From the NCBI GenBank assembly GCA_025766275.1, contig JAFKAC010000006.1, positions 1,488,001-1,552,000 of the forward strand: a stretch of DNA of 64,000 nucleotides, in the 5' to 3' direction. The translations under genes and the position numbers were made by a program. The DNA comes from Lactarius indigo. Lineage: Eukaryota > Basidiomycota > Agaricomycetes > Russulales > Russulaceae. Shown one piece after another: positions 30,722 to 42,765 of this stretch (within the stretch, counting starts at the first letter, position 1; each line of letters starts with the position of its first letter). The notes beneath the pieces were generated by a model. That model saw only the letters and a program-made list of their open reading frames with translations, made no database searches and had not been told where the DNA came from.

Positions 30722-32590
30722 ATGTCCTCCCCAGAGCCCTCCTCGGAAGACATTCCCCTCGCCAAAAACCTTAGAGCTAGGGTGCTATATGAAGCTACCC
30801 TGCAGGATTTACTGCAAGCAAGGAATTATGTCGTCACTCAGCTGCTTCGGGAACGCAACGGTCTCCTCGATGAACGGTATGTCGACTATCTGATATCCTT
30901 GTCTGTCAAATCACCCAGTCGCTTTTGTGAAGACGCAAACTCACCGGGGAGGAGATCGACTACTCTCCTATGGACTTTCTCCACCCCCCTCCTCCCTTGC
31001 TCCCGTATATTACTACGAGTGCGGGCGCTGTCCTCCAACGTCGCATCCGAAATCCTGTAACTGCGTGGTTTCCCAAGGACGTAAGAGGATGTTTTGACCC
31101 ATGTCGCTGTATAACTCACACATTCTTAGCGGCGCCGCTTTGAGGTGGGTACACAGACGATCGAACACGATGCAGCCGACGTCACTCTGGTCGACATCGG
31201 GCCAGACATAGAAACTCAAAATAGCAAAAGTGAAACTAGCAACAAGCGCCGCCGTATAGCATCATGCACGGAGCAGAACTTAGTCGAGTATGGATCAGGC
31301 TGCAAAGTGTAAAGACAGGTTTTAGAGGGACTGACAAAGACGACGCGTGTAGAGTACAAGCCAGTATAGTATAGCCGAAAACATGAGCACCCATTATCGA
31401 GAGCGAGTAGCTGTGTCGTCGCAACTGAAGCGAGTAGCCGCATTGAGATGCGAGTGGGTGATCTGTGTGACAAGTGGGCTGTCTCGGAGGGTGTCTTGGC
31501 GTTAGCGGATACAACGGTGGTGGTTCTTGTTGCTCGGATGAGCTCTTAATTTGGTGGAGATCTTACAGAGCACACGAGAACTTGAACCAAGACAGAAGAT
31601 ATCTTATTAAGAGTCGAGAATACGGCGCTGTGTACATTCAGATATACGACATGTCGGGACTAAATCACAAGCTCATAGAGTGCAGAGGGAATAAGAATCT
31701 CGAAGAGTGACAGCGAGAGGAAAGTGGAGTCCGTCGTTGCATCGATTCACCGTGCATCCTCAGAGTCTGCTGCCCAACATGCGGACGATATCAGAGACAT
31801 AGTGCACGATGAGCGAGAAGAGATGGCCAGGCAGCTTCAGCTTGAGTGTGAAGAGGCTCGCGCCGCGCGCGAAGCGCTCGAACAGCAAGTGCTCGCTGAA
31901 CGTGCTCACGCTGAAGAGGAGCGCAATGCCTGCGTGCGAGAACTCGAAGGGGAACTCGCCCATGTGTGTGCGGAGCTTGATCACGAGAAACAGCGGCGCG
32001 ATCACGACGAGGAGCAGCCCCGCGAAGCCAATGCCCAGAGGGACAACGAACGCGATGAGATGAGACAACAGTTAAGCGAGATCACGGATCTCCTCCTTGC
32101 TCATCGCGAGGAATTTGCGCGGAAGAAAGAAACCGTGGAAGAACATCGGGATACGAAATAGGAGTGGCATCAGAAGACAACCAGCGGTGGGAAGACCTGT
32201 ATAGGATGGTCCAAGGTATCATTGAGGACCGTACGGGAGAGAGGGAAAGGTGTGAAGAGGAGCGCCGCGCTGCAGCAGATAAGCCCTGTACGTGGACCGC
32301 CGACGGTCGTTTTGACGTTCTCCTCACCCCTCTCTAGCGACTCAAGACATCACTGACACGATGAGGAGTGAGAACCTGACACTGCGAGAACTGTTCGATA
32401 GGTTGACAGATTGTGAGTGGTTTGTTTGGGCAGCGTGTACTCCTGGACTCACCTATGCACAGCATGGCGCGAGGAAACGGAGAGGCAACACAAAGAGTCG
32501 AAGCAGTCCGGGAAGGATGTGTCTGGGTTCGGAGAGGCGAGGAGCAATTTCGCAGCAACAAAGGCCAGGCGCACCGTATCGAAGATGTAG
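30722..32590 (+). pseudogene. Plavaka second accessory gene: coiled-coil protein, multi-exon, damaged
   Basis: Exons with consistent phases are 30722-30876 (MSSPEPSSEDIPLAKNLRA...), 30933-31080 (RKLTGEEIDYSPMDFLHP) and 31130 onward (RRRFEVGTQTIEHDAAD). The middle (31260-31700) is unclear. From about 31714 a long highly charged coiled coil begins (VESVVASIHRASSES, LEQQVLAERAHAEEERN). The frame is broken near 32160 by a TAG and an apparent one-base loss, then continues in EDNQRWEDLYRMVQGI. It is spliced at 32288-32337 and 32413-32462 and ends at TAG 32588-32590 (TKARRTVSKM). It may be a partner of the transposase; no named family is recognised. Confidence 0.5.
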
Positions 32591-32961
32591 AGCAAGTCCG
32601 TCGCGCGGTGTGGGAATAAAGCTGCCAGCGCTTCCTAGTCAAAGATATAGCACTGTACGTCCCCAGAGTCCTTCTGGGGCCATGTGCCCTGGAATTTCTT
32701 GGCAGCGAGATGCACGGGCGAACGTCTGACGGTAATAATGTGAAAGACGAAGTGAAGGGATGAGGGACAGGGCATTGGTGGCGTTAGCATGTGGAACCAG
32801 TGAGAAGCGGAGGGGACCAGGCACTGGAACAAGTGGCGGAAGGTGGCCGAATTCGGTAGACGCCAAGCACAACTGAGTCGGTGAAAACCTGAACCGCATG
32901 ATATTTCGTTTGCACAACGCTGTACAGTCGACAAAATAAAACAAGATACTGTATTACTATG

Positions 32962-35900
32962 TTACAACGCATCGTGATCGTCCTCGATTATACCGTCTGA
33001 AGAAAGCGTTGACAGCTCAAGGTATGGATAGCGCATCAATGAAAACTTGCCCGTGAGAGATATCCGACCATCCAGACTAACTACCATCTCAGGAAACATG
33101 GAGACCACCGACCGTATCGCAGTAATCGGAACGACGGCAAGACCTTCGGAGCCAGTTAAAGGGCTACACAGGTAGATCGCCTCGCTGGAATCCGTCATGA
33201 CCTCGGCATCTGGCATAGAGAACAGTGCCAGCATCGCCAAGGGATGTCGTGTGTCGCCAAATCGTAGATAGAAGTAGAACAGGACATTCGCTACTCGTAT
33301 ATGGTCGTTATACACTACCTGCGAGACTTGTTTGAGTACATGCGAACCCCAGAGACACGCATGTGTCTTACCTCGACACAAGAGGTCCGGCGTAGCTGGC
33401 TTGCGGACTTAGACTCAAACCAGACAGACCGCGCGCGCTGTCCGTTCGGCAGACAAAGTTTTGCCCACCGACAGATGGCGTTAGGCCAAGAATCCTGATT
33501 GGGCCAATCTCGTTGTTGCCAGTATACTTTGAGCGCCTCGAGTTCTTCCTCCAGGAGTGGTGCGGGGTATTCTTCACAGCGCGGGAGGAATGCATAGCCC
33601 GCCGCCTCGTCAAATACATAGGCATTGTTAGGGAGGGAGGATCTGTCCCTAGAGTGGACCTCTATCTTGATTGCGGGATAGCGGGCCTGTAGAGAATTCA
33701 CCTGAGCGCGAAGTATTGCTCGTTGTGTGAGATTAGCAAATAAGTCGCGATCTTGCCGGATTTCTCGGCCCAGATTCCCAATCGCGGTTTCGAGGGTCCA
33801 TTGGGCATAACACGCTAGAGGACCAACTCTTAGGGTTTCCGGCGCAATGTGCGTGAGCAGATGAATGCTGTGTCGAACGAAGTGGATCCGAGACTCCATA
33901 CGTTGATAATATAGACCCTCGAATTCTTGCGCGAAGTCCTCCAGTAATGCATGGCCCTTGAGAATCTCCTGGAAACCGATACGGTGGCGTTGCAGAAGGC
34001 GAATACCAGCCACAAGCTTGCAGAAATTAAGCCAGTACTTTCTGGGTAAAATATGACGGAATAGAGTGGGACCCAGCCCATATATGTATTGCTGGAATTC
34101 CCAAGCCTTGTAGCCAGAGTTAATCTTCTTAGCGGGGTCTCTTGGTGCCCGTCCGAAGCTTGAGGGTATAAAAGGCACTGCCCTAGAGACAGTCTCGCCG
34201 TGCCCGTTCCACAAGGCCTGGTTTCGGTAAAAAACGGCCCAGTCCCAAGAGGACCTATCATCCGGCGCATAACAGTTGAGCTTCCCGGTGAATAACTTGA
34301 TAAAAAGATCGGGGTCATTTAGAACGGAAAGGTGCATGATATCCATCGTAAAAATACCGGGAACTAAGAGCGGTTGACTCGGGAGCCCACTGAACAATGT
34401 TTGCTTGCACAGTCCAACTTCGAGACGACGACGACTGTAATCTGTCAAAGTACGTGCAGCCAGAAGGTACTCCAGGTTTTCTTTGTATTTCCGGGGCAAG
34501 TCGCTACGAAACCCATGAAGGTCAGCAACGGTCACGTCAGGATGGCAGCATCCCGCGACACTATAGTCCGGGTCGTCTGGGAGGTTCATGGCAGGATAAT
34601 AATGCGAATCTCCTGTGCGGCGCCGACCAGGCATTTGGCAATAGAGTCGACACCCGTGCTTTCCTCCATGCCCAACCATTCCAGACATCGACGCACTGCC
34701 AGGGCTATCCGCAGTACTGAAGAGAATCATAGGGACCGAACGGGGAATCACAGTGTCGAGAGACGCATCAAAGACTCGTAGGCCCTCACGTTGGAGGGCG
34801 GCGACATGGTACAACGACGGGAACAAGAAGGAGTCAATGTCACCAGGTTTATTAGGACCAGGCACAATAGCTGCAGGGATGACGAAGGCCTTCTTATAGC
34901 GAATGTCTGGCGGGAGATTGTGTATGACCCATATGAATACCCATGCCTCCAATGGCTGATCGGGGCGAAGTTGGGCCCCGTCGATGGACAGTTGAAGTGC
35001 AATGTCAGACTTCGTGAAACGTCCCGAGCTCCATGCGTCAAGCAATTCCCGCCCACATGCAGTATCGTTGTAAACAGCGAGCTTAGCCCCACCAAGTCTT
35101 GCCGCCTCGACATTCTCAGCCAGTTTTCGCTCGAGATAGTGCATCTTCTCGGCAATTTCGCGAGACCCGTAGAATGCCTGGATGACAGGCCCAATCGGTA
35201 TAGTGGAAAAGCGCTTCCGAGGCTTCTGAGATTCAGGATGATTCCGAGACGTGTGACACCGAGGGCACTTGTCAAGTTCTCCATACGGACCAGTGTATGC
35301 AATACAAGAGTCCGGACACATGTCATATTCCAGAGGGATTACTCCAGATAGGTGGCGAATACGCCGCTTTACCTGGTCAAAGGACAGGAAATCGTCATCG
35401 GGGTTGTTCAATAATTCAATAGCTCGGATATTGTCGTAGTGATCCCGAGATGCGCTGGCGTTGTTGATAAAATGCCTCATTGATCTCAAAAGCGGTGATG
35501 GATCCAAGAGGTCGAGAGCAGGCTCGGGGTTACGCAAATTATAGATGTCGTCAGATTCCATGACTGTTTCTTCGAGGACAGCTGTACGCAACCGATCTAT
35601 GAATTGCTGCGTGGTCTGCAAGTCAGGGAGATGTATCGGGGCCACAGTATCCCCATCGCGTTGCTCGAGCGGGTCTGGCTGGATGTTTTCTCGCGGGCCA
35701 GAGTCAGTAGACGTCAGAGCTGCACGAGAAGGACCAGCTGCCTCGTCATTGGGGTCGTCCAGTGGCATAGGGTCACACGTCCAAGTCCCATTGGGTGACG
35801 GACCATACTCGGCATCAGAGACAATCGACTCAGATGTAGGAGGAGGGCCACTGTCAGAAGACACTGCCGCACGAGATGACTCGTCGTTGGGAACGTCCAG

Positions 35901-36125
35901 TGGTGCCGAATCACCCAACTCGTGTGGGGGTGGGCCGTCTTCAACACGAGGCTCAGATGCAGGAGCACGAGAAGTCGAGGCACGGATAGAATTCTGAGCG
36001 TTTTGACGTTTGCGCACTCCAGATTCCTTTGAGGACACACGATTGGGCTTAATGTTATTGGAGATGAGGTAGTCATCTAACATGAACCTCAGTTTACGAC
36101 GTTCCCCAGGCTTGCGGCTTGCCAT
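32962..36125 (-). CDS. Tnp2-family (Plavaka) transposase
   Basis: Two exons, 36125-33372 and 33318-32962, are joined by a 53-bp intron (GTAAGACAC...CTCGCAG) in phase 0, giving 1036 residues. I prefer ATG 36125 (MASRKPGERRKLRFMLDDYL). After a low-complexity acidic N-terminal third comes a CPDSC...CPRCH zinc motif, then the Tnp2 core: LQLSIDGAQLRPDQP, WVFIWVIHNLPPDIRYKK, PAAIVPGPNKPGDIDSFLFP, and GMVGHGGKHGCRLYC. It ends with a conserved all-purpose C-terminal domain. The family cuts and pastes CACTA-type elements by a DDE/RNase H-fold mechanism in the nucleus. No stop or frameshift is visible, so it could be functional. Confidence 0.88.
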
Positions 36126-36366
36126 ACTCGATGAAAGATGCGAGGACTTAGAGCACCAACGCGTGATTGTCACGCCGTGTAATGGGATGTCTTAGGTAAA
36201 TACTAATAGCTCTAACTGGTAACGCGGCTAATACATTCAAGCCGGTCGAGTCAAGTCAGAGAAGCAATAGATCGAGGGGAATCGCTTCGAATGGAAAAAA
36301 TGTTATATAATCTACCAGAACACAAAATTTCGATAATTAAATACGGACTTCCCACTGGGGCTGATA

Positions 36367-38409
36367 GTTTGGTCCATGCATGGATGTTTCGCGATAAGGT
36401 GTGAGAAGGTCTATATGGAAGACATCATGGATGCTCTACTACATGGGAAGTTTAAGACAGTAGTTGACAGGGGACATCACCTGGATGACCTTAAATGGTC
36501 TGTGCCTTCTTGCGGCTAATTTTGCGGTTGGCTGGTGTGTGTGTAGGTGGCGTCCTTCAAGCCACACAAGATCTCCTTCTTTGAACTTGGGCATATCTTT
36601 ATGTTTGACCCATGACTTTTGTGCCCTGAGCATACAAGAAAATGCACGCTGTTGTGCCTGTTTGAATTGGTCTAGCCTTAGTGATACTTGTGGAATAGGG
36701 GAAGGCCTATCGATCCAATCAGCGTGGGGGTTGAATCCTGATAAGAGGAAGAAGGGGGACTCTCGCGTTGTTTCATTAGGCCAATTGTTATGCGTGAATT
36801 CTGCCATGGGCAGATAATGAACCCAGTCATCCTGCTGCTTATTTACCCAAAAGCAGAGGTATTTTTCTAGCCATTGATTTGTTCATTCTGATTGTCTGTC
36901 GGTCCTGGGGTGATAAGTGGTTGAGATATTTTGGCTGATGCCAAGGATCTTGCATATCTCTCACATGAATTTGGATGTGAAGCAAGGATCCCTATCACTG
37001 ATGACACACAAGGGGAGTCCAAACTGTGGAAAGATGTGGGAAACGTACAGGGCAGCCATCCCTTCAGCGGTTATGTCTTTGTTGCAAGGGATGAAAATGG
37101 CAGCTTTAGTGCAGTCATGATCCATCACCATTAAAATGGAATCATAACCGCAGGAAACAGGAAGTTTAGTAATAAAGTCCACCACAATAGTTTCAAATGG
37201 TAGGGCTTCTGGTTTTGGGTAAATGGGTTGCAAGGGTGCTCGAATGGGACAGAGGTTAATTTTATGTTGCTGACATTCCATGCATCCTTTGACATAATCT
37301 GTGACATCATTCTTCATCTGTGGCCACCAATAATGTCACTCCGTGAGTTGAAGGGTATGTTTAATGCCTGGATGGCTGTAGACGGGAGAGTCATGGTGAG
37401 TGGCGATGATGGTGCACTTATTGTGAATGCCGCCAGTGACCACCCAACGTTCGTCTTTGTACCATGTTCCTTCAATGTTTTTTAGTTTATGAGCATCAAC
37501 CCATGGTTTCAACTTAGCTTGGTCTTGCTCATAAATGGGATGTTTTGGGGTCATGTCCACTGGCAAAATCTCTGGTCGCCCATGTTGATGTTGAAGCTCA
37601 CCAAGTGTGGTGGTGCGTGTGAAGACACTCTCCGGTAGTACTGTTATTCCTTCATTGTCATTCTCTCCCTGGTCGTAGTCTGGCCTTCATGATAGTGCGT
37701 CGGTGCATCCATTGGAAGTTCCTTTGATGTGATGAATTTCGAAGTCATATTCCAAGAGTTCAAGTACTTCCCTGGCAACACGCCTACTAATCTTCTGTGG
37801 CAATTTCCAGTATTGAAGGTTGAGATGATCAGAGAATACTTTGATTTTGTGAGGAGAACCTGCTAGAAGGGGTCTCCAATGTCTAAATGCTTTGATGATG
37901 GCTAGAAGTTCGAGGTTGCAAAACCTGATGTGTTGACTTCCAGTTCAAATTGTTGTGCAAGGTCTGGGTGTGCTAGAACGGGTTCACTTGTAACTAGGGC
38001 TTTGAGGTCTTGGAAGGCCTTCTCTTCTTCTGTTCCCCAGTGCCATTCAGCTCCTTTTTGTGTGAGTTTGTTGAGTGGTTGTGCTTTAGTTGCAAATCCT
38101 CATATGAAAGGTCGGTAAAAATTGCAGAAGCCAAGAAAAGAGCAGATGTCCTTAACCTTGGTTGGTGTGGGCCAGTCCTTGATGCCCGAAATTTTAACGG
38201 GGTCCATGCGTGTCACCCCCTTTTCAAGGATTACCCCCAGGTAATCCATGCATGGGGAGTGGAAGAGGCATTTCTCGAGTTTGTAATATAAGTCATGTTC
38301 TGCAGATACACAGAGTACGTCCTTGACTGCTTCAATGTGGTTGTTTAATGAGTAATTAAGTCCCATGGCTATTCTGATGTCGTCCATGTAGACCCTGATA
38401 ACAGTCCCC
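36367..38409 (-). pseudogene. Integrase, RNase H and RT palm of the reverse family A copy
   Basis: Read from right to left: RT palm VYMDDIRIAMG (near 38390), EKCLFHSPCMDYLGVILEKG, FLGFCNFYRPFI, RNase H (degraded, 38090-37670, VEVNTSGF region with stops), integrase zinc domain (ATHHDSPVYSHPGIKHTLQ, CMECQ), core (IVVDFITKLP, VISDRDPCFTSKF, TNQWLEKYLCFW) and HRPFKVIQVMSP at 36470. The copy continues across the Plavaka element at 27757. Many substitutions and stops are present. Right of 38409 it is interrupted by the LINE and resumes at 47561. Confidence 0.85.
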
Positions 38410-38723
38410 TTCTTCTCGTGTTTTTTTTTTTTTTTTAAAAATCGATTTTATTCCGGGGCAGTACGTAATACAAGGCCGGTCTCTGCAAGTCGTAGACAAG
38501 AAGAATTTAAGTAGCAAACGTAAATAAGTGAGATCCACGTGCACCACAGATAAGGCATAGGATGATTAGCCTCCTTCCAAAGGTAGGCGAGTATTATATA
38601 AAGGGAGTGTATGTGTGGTGGGAAAAGGGACCCTTAAAAAGGGGGGGCACGGAACACGAAATGGTTGCACTTACAGGGCTGTGCTAGACACAGGGCGGCA
38701 AGTCGATGCTTGAGAGAGCTCCT

Positions 38724-41700
38724 TCATCCAGGGTTGTGCGGGGAGGGGGCCTTGAGTGGTCGGTATGCTGCGACTGATTTCTGGAGCATCATGCACAGCA
38801 CGACGGGATGGAGATAAAAGATGGTGAGGGGGGGTGGTTCCCCAACAAGGTCATAGTGGAAAGCGTGATGGCGTGGTTTGTCGAGGTTTCGACAGTGGTA
38901 GAGGAGGTGGTTGAATGAGTATTCCGCTTTGTGGCAGAGGGGATGCGGACACAGGGACACCTCGGGGAGGAGGTCGGGTCGATGTCGACGGGTGTAGTCT
39001 GATGTGAAGGAGTGCAGAGTGGCAAGTTGCATGGCAGTGGAGTGAGCGCGGCGCTTGATGGGCTCATAACTCGCACTGGGCTTTTTGGGGGGTATGGCAG
39101 CCAACCATAGGGGGTGATTGCGACCATCTGGTGGTTGGTTAGGGTCGATGGAGTGGCCATACGCTCGTGGGTGGTTGGGTGATGTGATGACGGAGCACCA
39201 GTCCGTGGCCCAGGAATGGTAGGCGGCGCCTCTAAGCGACTTTTTGACCCAAGCAGCAGAGTGCTGAGGGGAGGCGGTAGATGGGGATGTGGTTTGACAG
39301 GCTTTGAGGGCCTCTTTGCATGCATGGGAGTCGGGAGCTCTTTTTCTGTCAACCGGCAACCACATGAGATGAATCATTGTGTCCCTGGGTGGAGAGGAAG
39401 AGAAAAAGGTGGTAAGTGATCGGTGCCAAGTCAGCACTTCTTTTTGATTATCGTATGAACGGAATGCCTGGATGTGACTCAGGGCACCTTCATTTTGGGA
39501 AAGGATATAAATGTGATCAGGGGGTGCACATGAGAACTCAGCTGTGATAAACTCGGCCATTTTTGCCAAACCAAATAAAGCCACATCCATGTCCTCCACC
39601 TCTGTACCCATAGCCCAGCTTCTCGTGATAGGGGGCGCATGACCTCGTACAATGTCAATCGCAGCTCCGCCAATGTGTTTGTTGTCAAATCGGTGTTTGT
39701 TGGACACCGTGGATGCTAGGCGGATGATCGCTGTACTTTGGGAAGGCCGTCTGTACAGTTCAGCCGTCTCCTGTTTCCATTGATTAGGGTTGCCTTTCCC
39801 TTCACTAAGCACATGCGGTCCCCAGTTGGGAACCTCCCAGGGAGGCACTGCCGTGACGTTGACATGCATGGTTAACAGTGGGTCAACCTTGCTCGCGAGA
39901 GCCTCCAAGGCAGTGGGGCGCTGTTGGACTTTTCCAGACCTAGTCCATAGTGAGCTGTTACACACCACCCCTCCATTGCTGGAGTGTGGGCCGTTCTGGA
40001 CCTCACCTCCCCATTCTTCTCTGAGGCGGTTCAGTAGCTGGGAGGTTCGGGGGACATGGAACAGTCTGAGGGTAGAAGTAGTTGTGAGTTTCTCCAGGTA
40101 CTGCTTTGCAGGCAGGATCCAAAGCAGCTGGTGGAGGGGACCACGTGGAGCAGTGCGGAAGGAGCCGGAGATTACCTTAACCCCTTCATTGAAAACCATT
40201 TGGACCTTCTTGATAAGGCCGGCTTTATGCTTCATCGGCATCCAGAGTTGGCACCTGTATGAGGCTACTGGAAGGCATATAGCATTGAACAATAGCCTCC
40301 AGCTTACCGACGAGATGCCTCTTCTGGTGTTGCCTAGGAGTTGAATGGATTTGATGGATGCCCTTGCTCGGTTGCACATAGTGTTGACGTGGTGGTCCCA
40401 TTTGAGTCAGTTATTGAAGAAGAAGCCGAGGTACCGTATGTTGTCAGAGGGTTTGATGGTGTAGTATGTGTTGTGGGTCGGGTCGGGTAACCAGAGCACT
40501 GTTGGGGGTGGGTGGCGGTTCCTAGAGAAGGGTTTTATAAAGTAAATGAGCTCTGTTTTGTCCGGCTCGCACTCCAAGTTGGAGCGTCGCAGCCAGTCTT
40601 CGCAGACCCTATACCTATTGCGTAATGCTCTGTTGACTTCGTCCCAAGTGTCGCCGTGGGCGAAGATGATTCCGTCATCCACGTACATACCTAGGGACAT
40701 GTTGGTTTCTTGTGGGGGGAGCTTAAGGAGGGTGGATGTGTAAATTGCTGAAAGGATTGGTGAGATCGGCGACCCTTGTGGGGTGCCAATCGGTTGATGT
40801 CTGACATCGTCTATAGTCCCGTTAAAGGACAACTTTACCTGCCGATCGGATAGAAACGATTCCACCCAGCTGGAGATCTGCTTGGGGAAACTGAGGTTGG
40901 TTAGTGTGGCAATGAGGTGACTGTTATGTACATGGTTGAAAAAGCCCTTTATGTCGAAGAGTAGGGCTGCACATTTCCTGTTGTTGTGGTGTGCCGCCTG
41001 AACGTCATGAAGGAGCATAAGGCCCGCATCGATGGTGGAGGAAAAGGCACGTGTGCCGAACTGTGTGGTAGGGAGGAGATTGTATTTGTCAGCACAAAAA
41101 GTGAGTCGTTTGGCCACTACTTTTTCAAGGAGTTTACTTAGGCACTCGATGAGGGAGATGGGTCTGTAGGCTTTGGCGGTTAGGTAGCTCGGTTTACCCA
41201 GTTTGGGGATTACCACCACTACCACTGTCTTCCAGCAGGAGGGATGATAGTTGGCGGTGAGGATCCGGTTGTAAAGTTGTGGGACGTAGTCTTGGATGGA
41301 CGGCCAGGCTAGTTTGAGGATGGCCCAAGAGACTCCAGTTTCCCCTGGTGCGGAGGTAGCACTACATGCCCAGAGGAGGGGGCGAATTTCTTCGCTAGTG
41401 ACTGGGTTGAAGTCCCTGGGGGGGATGGGTGGAGGGTCGTCGTGTTGGGTGATGGAGATTGGTTCCAGTTCTTTGACGAAGAACCTTTTTGCCAAGATAG
41501 AGCCAATTTCCTGCTGGGTGAACACTAGGTTGTTAGACTCGTCAGTGAGGGCGGGTATGCCTGTTTGTTTGCGCCCGTGATGCCATGCAGCAAGTTCCCA
41601 TATAGGGGTGTCACGTATGACCTTGTCATAATGATGTTGCTTCTTCTTTTTGGTTAGTGCTTTGAAGGCTTTCTGGGCGAAGCGGCGGTCTTTGGAGTCG

Positions 41701-42764
41701 TAGTGGGTTTGTCGGAGGTGTTCAAGGGCGTCTCTGCATTCTTGGTCCCACCAAGGTTGGCCGCGTGTTGCTTGGGGATTTTTAACCTTCATGTGGTTGA
41801 GACAAGCATTGATGATTGCATTTTGGAGTTTGCATGTGTCATTTTCAATGTCTGTGTGGTTCAGGGATGGGGAGGGAGGGGGAAGGCGTTGTGATATCTC
41901 CTCCTGCCACCGGTTAGCATCATCATCAGTTTGGAACGTGGTGGAAAAAAGGGTAGACACGTGTTGTTTGGCACCGTGGTGTGTACCTGCGATTATCCAG
42001 CTGAAATCGATACCCACATGATCCGAGCCTAAGGAGGACTCCCAGTTGACTGTGGGGGTGGTGTATAGCTCTTGTTCTGTAGCTGTTTCATTCCACCATA
42101 CTAGATCGAGCGTTGATTGTCTTTCATGGGCTAGGCCTCGGCGCGTGGGGATGCCTGGTGGTGAAGTTAGTTGGAGGCCTTGTGCGGTTGTCCAGTGAAG
42201 GAATTTTTGAGCGTCTGTAGAGGTGTTACAGCCTGGGGGGGACCATTCTGGTGAGTGTAGGTTGAAATCGCCGACTAGTAGGGTCGGGATTAGGGGGTCT
42301 AGGTCTAGGGATAAAAGAGTGGTCAGGGCCGACTTGTCGGCGGTGTCGTTGTAAAAGTTGATTAGTCGTGTGTTATAGTCACCTATACGTAGGTCGACAA
42401 TGAGGATATCTGGGTGTGCGACGATGTCTAAGCACAGAACAACCCATACTGGGTGTTTCCGATATTTGGACGCCGTTTGACTTCATTTCCTAGCATAAAT
42501 AATGACTTTGGCTTGTTTGTTAGCTGAGAAGAAGGGGTAGTGTAGGTCCCATCCCTGGTGGCTAGCGCCACCGAGGGTAGGGGCCCCTTCTTTAGCGCTG
42601 TCTGATCGCGCTGTACCAATCTTACCGAACCAGGGTTCCTGGACACATAAAATATCATGTTGGTCGTTGGTTTCAAGGAGTGCATGGGTGGCGTCGTTCC
42701 GTTGTCTCATGTTGACGGAAAGGATATTCGTGTGGTGCTTGGTTCTGTTAGGGTCATCCAGCAT
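38724..42764 (-). pseudogene. LINE ORF2: AP-like endonuclease, reverse transcriptase, RNase H, C-terminal knuckle
   Basis: One frame of about 1347 codons from ATG 42764, one base after the ORF1 stop. Endonuclease motifs: VNMRQRN, CVQEPWFG, LLVGDFNLHSPEW and GSDHVGI. RT motifs: AYRPISLIECLSKLLEKVVA, ALLFDIKGFFNHV, GTPQGSPISPILSAIY and MYVDDGIIFA. The last 450 residues hold a degenerate RNase H-like region and a CCHC-type motif (CPHPLCHKAEYSFNHLLYHC). TGA codons at 42485-42483 (after YARK) and about 40409 (after FFFNN) are the only interruptions, both where arginine or lysine fits. The product nicks the target and copies the LINE RNA in place. Confidence 0.88.
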
Positions 42765-42765
42765 A

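Larger units (their letters stand above)
27765..36359. mobile_element. Plavaka-like (Tnp2, CACTA superfamily) DNA transposon, complete (8595 bp)
   Basis: The element interrupts the A integrase-chromodomain linker. Its ends form an 18-bp perfect inverted repeat, CCCAGTGGGAAGTCCGTA (27765-27782) and its complement (36342-36359). GCTGATA stands on both sides (27758-27764, 36360-36366), and the plus-strand A copy shows the uninterrupted site. It holds three multi-exon genes: a Tnp2 transposase (minus, right), a coiled-coil/AT-hook protein (minus, left) and a divergent coiled-coil protein (plus, middle). Subterminal AATCGA/TCGATT words cluster at 27785-28080. The transposase appears intact, so this may be a recent insertion. 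Confidence 0.9.

Noticed and set aside
38421..38440. T-rich run as a terminator or microsatellite
   Set aside because: It is the poly(A) tail of the reverse-oriented LINE, flanked by the target-site duplication with AATAAA nearby.
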